The translations under genes were made by a program, and so were the position numbers. This document shows positions 41,795-50,091 of a stretch of DNA of 64,000 nucleotides, piece after piece. This DNA comes from Lachnospiraceae bacterium (GTDB lineage Bacteria > Bacillota > Clostridia > Lachnospirales > Lachnospiraceae). Each line of letters begins with the position of its first letter. The first letter of the stretch is position 1. The DNA lies in contig CP107199.1 in NCBI GenBank assembly GCA_025758065.1, positions 1,723,501-1,787,500 on the forward strand. The letters are read 5' to 3'. The notes under the pieces are model-generated. The model made no database searches. It was given only the letters and a program-made list of their open reading frames with translations, and was not told the origin of the DNA.

Positions 41795-42255
41795 TTAAGT
41801 TAGTTCGTGTAGATCATCGTCTTTTACATGGCCAGGTGATTTTTTCCTGGACCAAGCAGGTAGGCACCAACTATATCATCGTCGCCGATGATAAGGTTCC
41901 GAATGATCCGATCAGCATGATGGCGCTCAGCATCGCGAAGCCGGTGGACTGTGAGCTTAGTATCATTCCGTTTTCACAGCTTCGGAAGCTGGTGGATGAG
42001 AATGCCAGCAAGAATATCATGATCATCGTAAAGGGACCGGCAGAAGCACTTCAGCTTGCGAAGGAGCTTCCAGAGGTGACCGAAATCAATTATGGCGGTG
42101 TGGCGAAGAAGGCCGGTTCGAAGGAGTACGGTAAGGCCGTGTACTTAAATGAAGCAGAGCTGAAGGCCACCCAGGAACTGATTTCGATGGGAAAGAAGAT
42201 CTATATTCAGATGGTGCCATCCTCCCCGATCGAGCATGCATCATTTGAGAATTAA
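41791..42255 (+). CDS. PTS EIIB component, mannose family
   Basis: The 154-residue protein begins MIKLVRVDHRLLHGQVIFSW, with the phosphorylated His (about 13) in the conserved D.RLLHGQV motif. INYGGVAKKAGSKEYGKAV matches the IIB(Man/Sor) fold. It transfers phosphate to the sugar during transport by IIC/IID. ATG 41791 overlaps the IIA stop. Confidence 0.9.
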   Translation: MIKLVRVDHRLLHGQVIFSWTKQVGTNYIIVADDKVPNDPISMMALSIAKPVDCELSIIPFSQLRKLVDENASKNIMIIVKGPAEALQLAKELPEVTEINYGGVAKKAGSKEYGKAVYLNEAELKATQELISMGKKIYIQMVPSSPIEHASFEN

Positions 42256-42270
42256 AAAAGGAGATGTCGT

Positions 42271-43014
42271 ATGCTGATTAAAGCGATCTTACTCGGTTTA
42301 GTTGGTATCGTCGGTGTCATCGACTCCAGATTGATCGGACGTCAGAACATCGGCAGACCACTGATCCTGAGTACACTGGCAGGCCTCGTATTAGGCGATG
42401 TCAGACAGGGTGTAATTTTAGGTGCATCCCTGGAACTTATTTCCATGGGATTTGTAGCGATCGGAGCAGCCGGACCACCAAACATGCAGTTCGGAAGTAT
42501 CATCGCCACTGCGTTTGCGATTCTTTCCGGTGCCTCCACGGAAGCGGCACTGACCCTCGCCGTTCCGGTCGCCGTCATTGGCGAGTTCCTGAGTGTCATC
42601 ATGCGTATGGTGATCGCGCAGTTCTCTCATGTAGCGGATAAGGCCATCGAGAACGGACAGTTCAAGAAGGCGATTCATATCCACCTCTGGTGGTCCTTCG
42701 GCTTCAACGCGCTGGTTTACTTCATCCCGATCTTCCTGACCGTTTACTTCGGTACGGATCTAGTTACGAACCTGGTAGCTGCGATTCCGCAGGTCATCAC
42801 GAACGGCCTCACAGTCGCTGGTAACCTCTTATCGGCCCTCGGATTTGCGATGCTGCTGAGTTCAATGCTGTCGAAGAAGATGTTCCCGTACTTCCTTCTC
42901 GGCTTCCTGATCGTCGCATATTCCGGTCTCAGCCTGATCGGTGTGACCATGTTCGCCGCGATCCTGGCATTCATCCTGGATAAGGTTCTGTATGGAAAGG
43001 GGGCAAATGCATAA
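42271..43014 (+). CDS. PTS EIIC membrane component, mannose family
   Basis: A 247-residue membrane protein with about seven hydrophobic segments and the IIC(Man/Sor) signature around LGASLELISMGFVAIGAAGPPN. It forms part of the sugar channel with IID. The start follows AAAAAGGAG. Its TAA shares one base with the IID ATG. Confidence 0.9.
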   Translation: MLIKAILLGLVGIVGVIDSRLIGRQNIGRPLILSTLAGLVLGDVRQGVILGASLELISMGFVAIGAAGPPNMQFGSIIATAFAILSGASTEAALTLAVPVAVIGEFLSVIMRMVIAQFSHVADKAIENGQFKKAIHIHLWWSFGFNALVYFIPIFLTVYFGTDLVTNLVAAIPQVITNGLTVAGNLLSALGFAMLLSSMLSKKMFPYFLLGFLIVAYSGLSLIGVTMFAAILAFILDKVLYGKGANA

Positions 43015-43841
43015 TGGAAAATCAGAAAGCATTAAAGAAGGTAAGCGATAAAGACTTACGTAAGGTCTTCCTGCATTCCCTCGCGATTATGTGCTCATGG
43101 AACTATGAGCGTCAGATGCACATGGGCTTCATGTATGGCATGGCACCGGTGCTTGACAAGCTGTATGCAGATGATGAGGAGAGAAAAAAGGAAGCGTATC
43201 AGCGGCATATGGAGTTCTTTAACTGCACACCGCAGCTGACACCGTTTATCATGGGCCTCGCCGCTTCCATGGAGGAGCAGAACGCAAATTCAGAAGAGGG
43301 TGAGTTCCAGACCGAGTCGATCTCCATGATCAAGACCAGTCTGATGGGGCCGTTCGCCGGCATCGGTGACAGCTTCTTCCAGGGAACCATCCGAATCATC
43401 ACCTTCGGTATCGGCCTTTCGTTCGCACAGCAGGGCAGCATCCTGGGACCGATTCTCGCAGTACTGCTGTTCGCGATTCCGTCATTGCTGTTTGCCTACA
43501 ATGCAACCTTCTTCGGCTACAGGTCAGGTAATAAATACCTCGCGAAGCTGTACCAGGAAGGACTTATGGATCGCGTAATGCACTTCGCATCCATCGTCGG
43601 TCTCGCCGTCGTCGGCGGTATGGTAGCCAGCATGGTGTCCGTCACCACGCCGCTTACCTTCTCCACCGGTGGTACGAATCTGGTCATCCAGGATATGCTG
43701 GATTCCATCATCCCGAAGATGCTTCCGTTCGTATTTACGCTGGGCATCTACAATCTCGTTCAGAAGAAGGTCAATACCAACGTCCTGCTGATCGGCATCG
43801 TCCTCTTCGGCATGGTCATGGGTGCACTGGGCATTCTCTAA
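43014..43841 (+). CDS. PTS EIID membrane component, mannose family
   Basis: This 275-residue protein contains SWNYERQMHMGFMYGMAPVL, FNCTPQLTPFIMGLAASMEE and MGPFAGIGDSFFQGT, the conserved IID(Man/Sor) segments, with C-terminal membrane helices ending in VLLIGIVLFGMVMGALGIL. It completes the transporter with IIC. Substrate specificity cannot be read, but the adjacent SIS enzyme favours an amino-sugar or fructosamine. Confidence 0.9.
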   Translation: MENQKALKKVSDKDLRKVFLHSLAIMCSWNYERQMHMGFMYGMAPVLDKLYADDEERKKEAYQRHMEFFNCTPQLTPFIMGLAASMEEQNANSEEGEFQTESISMIKTSLMGPFAGIGDSFFQGTIRIITFGIGLSFAQQGSILGPILAVLLFAIPSLLFAYNATFFGYRSGNKYLAKLYQEGLMDRVMHFASIVGLAVVGGMVASMVSVTTPLTFSTGGTNLVIQDMLDSIIPKMLPFVFTLGIYNLVQKKVNTNVLLIGIVLFGMVMGALGIL

Positions 43842-44090
43842 ACAGAGCGATACACTTCTTTAAAATACCACAGGGCACTGTGGCATACCCCTGAAAAAAT
43901 ATCCAGACTTCCTGCATGCATAGTGAATTCGAGATCCGGAAAGTACTATACCGTGCGGGAAGTTTTGTTTATAATGAGAACTTATTTACATGATGACTTA
44001 GATGACATGGTGACGTATGCAGGAATCCCGCTTATTTGCAGAGGGGACTTACGTATGAGCTCACGCAGTGAAAAGAAAGGATAGATAAAG
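43842..44090 (+). other. Gap between the transporter and HPr genes
   Basis: The 249 bp contain a small hairpin CCACAGGGCACTGTGG (43868–43883) and TATAAT (43970–43975) without a convincing -35 box. They may hold a separate promoter for the HPr and EI genes. No ORF is supported. Confidence 0.35.
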
Positions 44091-44348
44091 ATGAAAGAAT
44101 TTACATATGTGATCAAGGAAGAACTCGGACTGCATGCGAGACCAGCCGGACTGCTGGTGAAGGAAGCGAAGAAGTTCCAGAGCGCTACGACGCTCGCGGC
44201 GAAGGGAAAGACCGCAGCTGCCGGCAAGCTGATCGCCATCATGAGCATGGGCGTCAAGCAGGGCGATGAGGTGACCGTGCAGGTCGAGGGTCCGGATGAG
44301 GATGCTGCGTTCGAGGCACTCGAGAAGTTCTTCCAGGAAAATCTGTAA
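44091..44348 (+). CDS. ptsH: HPr phosphocarrier protein, operon-specific
   Basis: An 85-residue HPr with phosphorylatable His15 (GLHARPAG). The regulatory Ser46 of Gram-positive HPr is Lys46 here (AAAGKLIAIMSMG, aligned without gaps to B. subtilis HPr), so HPr kinase should not phosphorylate it and it should not act with CcpA. It begins behind AGAAAGG and lies 35 bp before the EI gene. A private HPr implies that this PTS can work independently of the host's general carriers. Confidence 0.9.
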   Translation: MKEFTYVIKEELGLHARPAGLLVKEAKKFQSATTLAAKGKTAAAGKLIAIMSMGVKQGDEVTVQVEGPDEDAAFEALEKFFQENL

Positions 44349-44383
44349 TTCATCGATCGATATAGAATCTGAGGGGACAGGAA

Positions 44384-46003
44384 ATGGAAAAATACATCGG
44401 AAAGTCCGTTTATAAGGGAACGGCGATCGGTCCGATCAATGTTCTGAAGAAGAGTGATGGCATCGTAAAGCGTCAGCATGTCGAGGATGTAGCGGCAGAG
44501 CTCCAGCGTCTCGAGGATGCGAAGAAACAGGCGCAGGCCCAGCTCGGCGCGCTTTATGAGAAGGCGCTTCAGGAGGTTGGCGAGGTGAACGCGCAGATCT
44601 TCGAGGTGCATCAGATGATGCTCGAGGATGAGGACTACCAGGATGCGATCCACTCGATGATCGAGACGGAGGAGCTCAATGCTGAGTACGCGGTGGCGGT
44701 CACCGGAGATAACTTCGCCGAGATCTTCGCGAATATGGATGATGAGTACATGCAGGCACGTTCCGCGGATGTGAAGGATATCTCGAATCGTCTGATCCGG
44801 AATCTGAGTGGTGAGGAGGAGCTCGACTGGGCGCATATGGAACCGTCCATCATCGTGGCGGATGACCTGACACCGAGTGAAACGGTGCAGATGGATAAGC
44901 GTAAGATCCTTGCGTTCGTCACCGTCCATGGCTCGACGAACTCCCATACCGCGATCCTCGCGCGTATGATGAACATCCCGGCGCTGATCGGTGTGCCGGT
45001 GGAGCTCGACAGTCTCCATTCCGGTACGATGGGCATCGTCGATGGCAAGGATGCCGTGTTCTGCGTGGATCCGGATGAGGCAACCATCGCTGCTGCACAC
45101 GAGATGCAGGCGAGGGCGGCAGAGCAGAAGCGGCTGCTTGCAAACTACAAGGGACGTCCTTCGGTGACGAAGAGTGGCCGGAAGGTAAACGTATATGCAA
45201 ACATCGGCAGTGTTTCAGATGTCGCATATGTACAGGAAAATGACGCGGAGGGCATCGGCCTGTTCCGCAGTGAGTTACTGTATCTCGGAAAGACCGCGCT
45301 GCCGGATGAGACTGAGCAGTTTAACACGTACCGTCAGGTGCTACAGACGATGGGCGGAAAGAAGGTGATCATCCGAACGCTCGACATCGGTGCGGATAAG
45401 AACGTCGATTACCTCGGACTCGGAAAGGAAGATAACCCGGCGATGGGGTATCGCGCGATCCGTATCTGTCTGAAACAGCCGGATGTGTTTAAGACACAGC
45501 TCCGCGCACTGCTTCGTGCGGCGAAGTACGGAAACCTCGCCATCATGTATCCGATGATCATCTCCGTAGATGAGGTGCTTCGGATCCGTGAGATCGTCGC
45601 AGAGGTGGCGGCAGAACTCAAGCGGGAGCAAATCCCGTATGCGATTCCGGAGCAGGGCATCATGATCGAGACGCCGGCAGCAGTGATGATCTGTGAGGAG
45701 CTGGCAGAGCTCGTCGATTTCTTCAGCATCGGCACCAACGACCTCACGCAGTATACACTTGCGATCGATCGCCAGAATGAGAAGCTGGACGAGTTCTATA
45801 ATCCACATCATGAGGCGGTTCTTCGGATGATTCAGATGACCATCGATGGCGCGCATAAGGCGGGCAAGTGGGCCGGCATCTACGGTGAGCTCGGTGCTGA
45901 CACGACCCTGACGGAGCGTTTCGTCGAGATGGGCATCGATGAGCTGAGTGTCGCACCATCTATGGTGCTCAGCGTGCGCAGTAAGATTTGTGAGATGGCG
46001 TAA
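44384..46003 (+). CDS. ptsI: PTS Enzyme I, operon-specific variant
   Basis: This 539-residue EI has normal domain order: N-terminal HPr-binding/phosphohistidine domain with His188 (STNSHTAILAR), then the PEP-binding TIM barrel with DIGADKN, SIGTNDLTQYTLAIDRQNEK and C-terminal GELGADTT. The active-site Cys of the barrel (Cys502 in E. coli, GMCGE) is replaced by Tyr500 (GIYGE). That Cys is the general acid for PEP turnover, so activity may be altered. Otherwise length and motifs are complete. Confidence 0.9.
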   Translation: MEKYIGKSVYKGTAIGPINVLKKSDGIVKRQHVEDVAAELQRLEDAKKQAQAQLGALYEKALQEVGEVNAQIFEVHQMMLEDEDYQDAIHSMIETEELNAEYAVAVTGDNFAEIFANMDDEYMQARSADVKDISNRLIRNLSGEEELDWAHMEPSIIVADDLTPSETVQMDKRKILAFVTVHGSTNSHTAILARMMNIPALIGVPVELDSLHSGTMGIVDGKDAVFCVDPDEATIAAAHEMQARAAEQKRLLANYKGRPSVTKSGRKVNVYANIGSVSDVAYVQENDAEGIGLFRSELLYLGKTALPDETEQFNTYRQVLQTMGGKKVIIRTLDIGADKNVDYLGLGKEDNPAMGYRAIRICLKQPDVFKTQLRALLRAAKYGNLAIMYPMIISVDEVLRIREIVAEVAAELKREQIPYAIPEQGIMIETPAAVMICEELAELVDFFSIGTNDLTQYTLAIDRQNEKLDEFYNPHHEAVLRMIQMTIDGAHKAGKWAGIYGELGADTTLTERFVEMGIDELSVAPSMVLSVRSKICEMA

Positions 46004-46056
46004 CGCCGTTCATAGCACGAAAAACAGAAGATAAATAAACGATAAATAAACGAAGC

Positions 46057-46093
46057 GAAGGGGCAACCACACGAGATGTGTCGGTGCCCCTTC
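46057..46093. terminator. Hairpin between convergent EI and gntR genes
   Basis: GAAGGGGCA (46057–46065) pairs exactly with TGCCCCTTC (46085–46093). No strong T run follows on the plus strand; the structure may serve both directions. Confidence 0.6.
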
Positions 46094-46170
46094 TGAACTT
46101 TATGGAGATAAATCTGTGATTGTGTTTGTGCTGGTTCTGGCTGAAGCGTCCTTCTGTTGTGGATCGAAGC

Positions 46171-46929
46171 TCAGTTCGACTTGATCTTCTCGTCCATGAC
46201 CGTGGAGTCGTTTGTGGAAACGACATAGGTGACGCGATCACAGCGGACCGTCGTCAGCGAGTAGTGGATCGGCTTACCATCCTGATCATAGCTGATTTTA
46301 TGAATCGAAAACAGCGGGTCGCCGACGTTGCACTTCAGAGTATCTGCGCTGTGGCTCTGCGCAGCCTTTCCGTCGATTTCGAGGACGGAATGATTCGGCC
46401 GGATATGATAGCACTCATCCATCACCTGGTAGAACGAGCGATCTTTCGAAAGTGTCGTGATGAAGTCCGGGAAGCGGGCATCCTCGATGTAGATCTTATC
46501 GATCGCGATCGGTTCGTTATCCTGCCAGACCAGACGCTCGATGTAGACGACCTTCGTCCCCATCGGAATCATCAGCTTCTCTGCGATATCCTCATCCGCG
46601 TTCAGGAACGATGCCTGGATGATATCGTGTCTGGACGCGTGTCCAAGGCTCGACAGACTTTCCTTGAAGCCGCTGGTCTTATTCAGATACAGCTTGTCCT
46701 TCTTGAAATTGATGAAGGTGCCCTTTCCCTGGACCTTATTGACATATCCCTCATCGGATAAATTCTGTATCGCCTTTCGAATCGTGATTTTACTCACATT
46801 ATACTGGTCACTTAGCTCGTTCTCCGTCGGAAGCTTATCTCCCGGCATGTACTGCTTCGACAGGATACGGTTTTTAATATCTGCCTCCACCTGCAGATAC
46901 AGCGGCTTGCTGCTATCCATGATCATCAT
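46171..46929 (-). CDS. GntR-family regulator (HutC/UTRA type)
   Basis: About 252 residues: N-terminal GntR winged helix (PLYLQVEADIKNRILSKQYM; ELSDQYNVSKITIRKAIQNL; GKGTFI) and a UTRA ligand domain (about 90–250, VVYIERLVWQDNEPIAIDKI). UTRA domains bind sugar phosphates, so the phosphorylated PTS substrate is the likely effector. ATG 46929 lies 9 bp after AAGGGGAG. It is divergent from secA's side and convergent with the EI gene. Candidate operators are at 39662–39685 and 46957–46981. Confidence 0.85.
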   Translation of the reverse strand: MMIMDSSKPLYLQVEADIKNRILSKQYMPGDKLPTENELSDQYNVSKITIRKAIQNLSDEGYVNKVQGKGTFINFKKDKLYLNKTSGFKESLSSLGHASRHDIIQASFLNADEDIAEKLMIPMGTKVVYIERLVWQDNEPIAIDKIYIEDARFPDFITTLSKDRSFYQVMDECYHIRPNHSVLEIDGKAAQSHSADTLKCNVGDPLFSIHKISYDQDGKPIHYSLTTVRCDRVTYVVSTNDSTVMDEKIKSN

Positions 46930-46956
46930 TGTTTCCATCTCCCCTTCGCATCAGCG

Positions 46957-46981
46957 ATGATATAATTAAATGCCATATCAT
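46957..46981. promoter_or_regulatory. Candidate gntR operator
   Basis: ATGATAT (46957–46963) and ATATCAT (46975–46981) form an inverted repeat with an 11-bp spacer, 28 bp upstream of the gntR start. It shares its half-site with the dyad before the SIS gene. Confidence 0.5.
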
Positions 46982-47026
46982 CATATTGTACCAAGTCGCT
47001 AGCGCGACGGCCAGCCCCAGATACAA

Positions 47027-47230
47027 TTTTTGTTGTTAGTTTTTTTAAGAAAATATGCCATAAAAGTCACCCTCTTATAGTATAGCACCATAGCACCATA
47101 AAAGCAAGTATAAAAAAGAAAATTTGTCAAGTTTTTAAAACAAAGAAAAAAGCCAGCAAATATGCTGACTTGAGGATAAAATATATTTCATTAACTCTCA
47201 AAAAATAAAGTGCTAAATCCTAAAGACGGG
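47027..47230 (-). mobile_element. Truncated IS1634 copy (right end only)
   Basis: These 204 bp are identical, base for base as far as I compared, to 39293–39496 and in the same orientation. They include the IS right end and the first codons of the transposase, cut off beside CAGCCCCAGATACAA. Confidence 0.9.
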
Positions 47231-47304
47231 AAGATGTCTGGTTTACCATAATAAGTGAGGAAATGTAAACTTTTTATGAAGTCGTTGAATTAATTTACGT
47301 CAAG
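47231..47304. repeat. 74-bp direct repeat, right copy (target duplication)
   Basis: Exact repeat of 37492–37565. Its end TTACGTCAAG runs straight into the secA promoter region. Confidence 0.9.
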
Positions 47305-47329
47305 TGATACAATGTATTAGATTGTATCA
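47285..47329 (+). promoter_or_regulatory. secA promoter and palindrome
   Basis: TTGAAT (47285–47290), 17 bp, TACAAT (47308–47313). The -10 box lies within a perfect 9-bp inverted repeat TGATACAAT (47305–47313)/ATTGTATCA (47321–47329), which may bind a regulator or form a leader hairpin. The -35 box is inside the 74-bp duplication and the -10 just outside it. Confidence 0.6.
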
Positions 47330-47417
47330 TAAGCGTATTGTCTGTATTTTACAGGTCAGACGCAGGTTGAAAAGAATTTGTATTTTATATAAGGAAGAGA
47401 AGTTAGGAGAGCAAACC

Positions 47418-49988
47418 ATGAACGTAATTGAGAAACTGTTCGGGACTCACAGCGAAAGAGAATTAAAGATGATCCGTCCGATCGTCACAAAGATCGAAAG
47501 TCTGCGCCCCGAAATGATTGCCAAGTCAGATGAGGAGCTGCGCGATCAGACCCGTATCCTGAAAGCAAAGCTGGCTGACGGAGCAACTCTGGATGATATT
47601 CTGCCAGAGGCATTTGCTACTGTCCGTGAGGCGGCAAGAAGAACACTTAACATGGAGCATTTCCCGGTACAGCTGATCGGTGGTATTGTACTCCATCAGG
47701 GACGTATTGCAGAGATGCGTACAGGTGAAGGTAAAACATTAGTATCTACCTGTCCAGCTTATCTGAACGCATTAAAAGGAAAAGGCGTACAGATCGTTAC
47801 TGTCAATGATTATCTGGCAAAACGAGATGCTGAGTGGATGGGACAGGTACACCGTTTCCTGGGACTGACTGTGGGTGTTGTATTAAACGACATGAACAGT
47901 GCGCAGAGAAAAGAAGCTTATGCCTGCGATATTACCTATGTAACAAATAATGAACTTGGTTTCGACTATCTGCGTGATAACATGTCCATTTACAAAGAAC
48001 AGCTGGTTCTGCGTGATCTGGATTACTGTATCATCGACGAGGTTGACTCTGTTCTCATCGATGAGGCAAGAACACCTCTTATCATTTCCGGACAGAGCGG
48101 CAAGTCTACTAAGCTGTATGAAGTATGCGACGTTTTAGCACGTCAGTTAGAGCGCGGTACTGTTTCAAAGGAATTCTCCAAGATCGATGCGATCATGGGT
48201 GAAGAGATCGAAGAGACAGGCGATTTTGTAGTAGATGAGAAGGATAAAGTAGTCAACCTGACTGAACAGGGCGTCAAGAAGGTAGAGGAATACTTCCACA
48301 TTGATAACCTGGCTGATCCGGAGAATCTGGAGATCCAGCATAATATCATCCTTGCCCTTCGCGCAAACAACCTGATGTTCCGTGATAAGGACTATGTAGT
48401 TAAGGATGATGAAGTCCTGATCGTTGATGAATTTACCGGACGTATCATGCCAGGCCGCCGTTATTCAGATGGCCTGCATCAGGCAATTGAAGCAAAAGAG
48501 CATGTAAATGTACGCCGCGAAAGCCGTACACTGGCAACTGTTACCTTCCAGAACTTCTTTAACAAGTTTACAAAGAAGGCAGGTATGACCGGTACCGCTC
48601 TTACAGAGGAGAAGGAATTTAGAAACATCTATGGAATGGATGTTATTGTGATCCCCACCAACCGTCCTGTTATCCGTAAGGATCTGGATGATGCTGTTTA
48701 TAAGACAAAGAAAGAAAAATACAAGGCAGTTGTTGATGAAGTTGTAAGGGCTCATGAGAAAGGACAGCCGGTTCTGGTTGGTACTATTACCATTGAAACT
48801 TCCGAACTTTTAAGTAAGATGCTGACTAAGAAGGGCATTCCGCATAAAGTCCTGAATGCCAAGTTCCATGAGCTGGAGGCTGAGATCGTTGCAGATGCAG
48901 GTATTCATGGTTCCGTTACCATTGCTACCAACATGGCAGGCCGTGGTACCGATATTAAGCTGGATCAGGAATCCAAGGATCTGGGCGGTTTAAAGATCAT
49001 TGGTACAGAGCGTCACGAGTCCCGCCGTATTGACAACCAGCTGCGTGGACGTTCCGGACGTCAGGGAGACCCGGGTGAATCCAGATTCTATCTGTCTCTG
49101 GAAGATGATCTGTTAAGACTGTTTGGTTCTGAGCGCCTGATGCACATGTTTGAGGCAATGGGTGTACCGGAAGGTGAACAGATCGAGCATAAGATGCTTT
49201 CCAATGCAATTGAGAAGGCACAGATGAAGATCGAAGGCAATAACTTCGGTATCCGTGAGCAGCTGCTTAAGTTTGACGAAGTAAACAATGAGCAGCGTGA
49301 AGTTATCTATGCAGAGCGCCGTAAGGTTCTGGATGGAGATAACATGCGCGATCTGGTACTGAAGATGATCACTGACATTGTAGAAAATGCAGTAGATATG
49401 TCTGTTTCTGATGAAGATACAGCAGAAAAATGGGATCTTACTGAGTTAAATAACCTGCTTCTGCCAATTATCCCATTAAAGTCTGTTGCTTTGACAGATG
49501 AGCAGAAGAAGTCCATGAAGAAGAACGAATTAAAGCATACCTTAAAGGAAGCTGCGATCAAGCTGTATGAGACTAAGGAAGCTGAATTCCCGGAGCCTGA
49601 GCAGATCCGTGAGATCGAGCGTGTAGTTCTTCTGAAGGTTATTGACAATAAGTGGATGTCACATCTGGATGATATGGATGCTCTCCGCGAAGGAATCGGC
49701 TTACAGGCATACGGCCAGAGAGATCCGGTTGTTGAGTACAAGATGCAGGGCTATGAACTGTATGAGGCTATGATGGCTGCGATCCAGGAAGAGACTGTAC
49801 GTATCCTGTTCCATATCCGTGTAGAGCAGAAGATAGAGAGAGAATCTGCTGCCAGGGTTACAGGTACAAACAAGGATGCAACTCCAGTAGCTCCAAAGAA
49901 GCGCGAAGAGCAGAAAATCTATCCAAATGATCCATGCCCATGCGGTTCTGGAAAGAAATATAAGCAGTGCTGCGGACGTATTAAATAG
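47418..49988 (+). CDS. secA: SecA preprotein translocase ATPase
   Basis: The 856-residue motor of the Sec export pathway acts at the membrane with SecYEG. It has Walker A MRTGEGKT and DEVD (Walker B) in the first nucleotide-binding domain, TNMAGRGTDI in the second, QLRGRSGRQGDPG, and the C-terminal zinc-binding CPCGSGKKYKQCC that contacts SecB or ribosomes. ATG 47418 (MNVIEKLFG) follows TTAGGAGAG; an upstream frame from 47304 crosses the duplication boundary and is not real. Confidence 0.98.
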   Translation: MNVIEKLFGTHSERELKMIRPIVTKIESLRPEMIAKSDEELRDQTRILKAKLADGATLDDILPEAFATVREAARRTLNMEHFPVQLIGGIVLHQGRIAEMRTGEGKTLVSTCPAYLNALKGKGVQIVTVNDYLAKRDAEWMGQVHRFLGLTVGVVLNDMNSAQRKEAYACDITYVTNNELGFDYLRDNMSIYKEQLVLRDLDYCIIDEVDSVLIDEARTPLIISGQSGKSTKLYEVCDVLARQLERGTVSKEFSKIDAIMGEEIEETGDFVVDEKDKVVNLTEQGVKKVEEYFHIDNLADPENLEIQHNIILALRANNLMFRDKDYVVKDDEVLIVDEFTGRIMPGRRYSDGLHQAIEAKEHVNVRRESRTLATVTFQNFFNKFTKKAGMTGTALTEEKEFRNIYGMDVIVIPTNRPVIRKDLDDAVYKTKKEKYKAVVDEVVRAHEKGQPVLVGTITIETSELLSKMLTKKGIPHKVLNAKFHELEAEIVADAGIHGSVTIATNMAGRGTDIKLDQESKDLGGLKIIGTERHESRRIDNQLRGRSGRQGDPGESRFYLSLEDDLLRLFGSERLMHMFEAMGVPEGEQIEHKMLSNAIEKAQMKIEGNNFGIREQLLKFDEVNNEQREVIYAERRKVLDGDNMRDLVLKMITDIVENAVDMSVSDEDTAEKWDLTELNNLLLPIIPLKSVALTDEQKKSMKKNELKHTLKEAAIKLYETKEAEFPEPEQIREIERVVLLKVIDNKWMSHLDDMDALREGIGLQAYGQRDPVVEYKMQGYELYEAMMAAIQEETVRILFHIRVEQKIERESAARVTGTNKDATPVAPKKREEQKIYPNDPCPCGSGKKYKQCCGRIK

Positions 49989-50007
49989 TCTTCTATATTT
50001 TGAGTTG

Positions 50008-50049
50008 AAAAATCTTCCTGTGCGGTCAAAACCGCGCAGGGGGATTTTT
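50008..50049 (+). terminator. Rho-independent terminator after secA
   Basis: AAAAATCttCCTGTGCGGT pairs with ACCGCGCAGGggGATTTTT, with T run. It lies 20–60 bp after the secA stop and separates it from prfB. Confidence 0.8.
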
Positions 50050-50091
50050 GTAAAGAAAAATAAAATTTAAAAAGAGAAAGCGGGTGAAGCT

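Larger units (their letters stand above)
37566..47230. mobile_element. Composite IS1634 transposon carrying a PTS operon
   Basis: From left to right: full IS1634 copy (37566–39496), cargo (39497–47026), 204-bp right end of a second IS copy in the same orientation (47027–47230). The unit is flanked by the exact 74-bp duplication. The outer ends are therefore the left end of the first IS and the right end of the second. The cargo is richer in G+C, with frequent ATC, GAG and CGT codons, unlike the flanking hpf and secA, which suggests acquisition from another genome. Confidence 0.85.

Noticed and set aside
43982..45100. Long minus-strand open frame of 372 codons opposite HPr and EI
   Set aside because: It is the shadow of GC-rich, codon-biased HPr and EI genes, which are unmistakable on the plus strand. 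Its His/Arg/Leu-rich product resembles no family.
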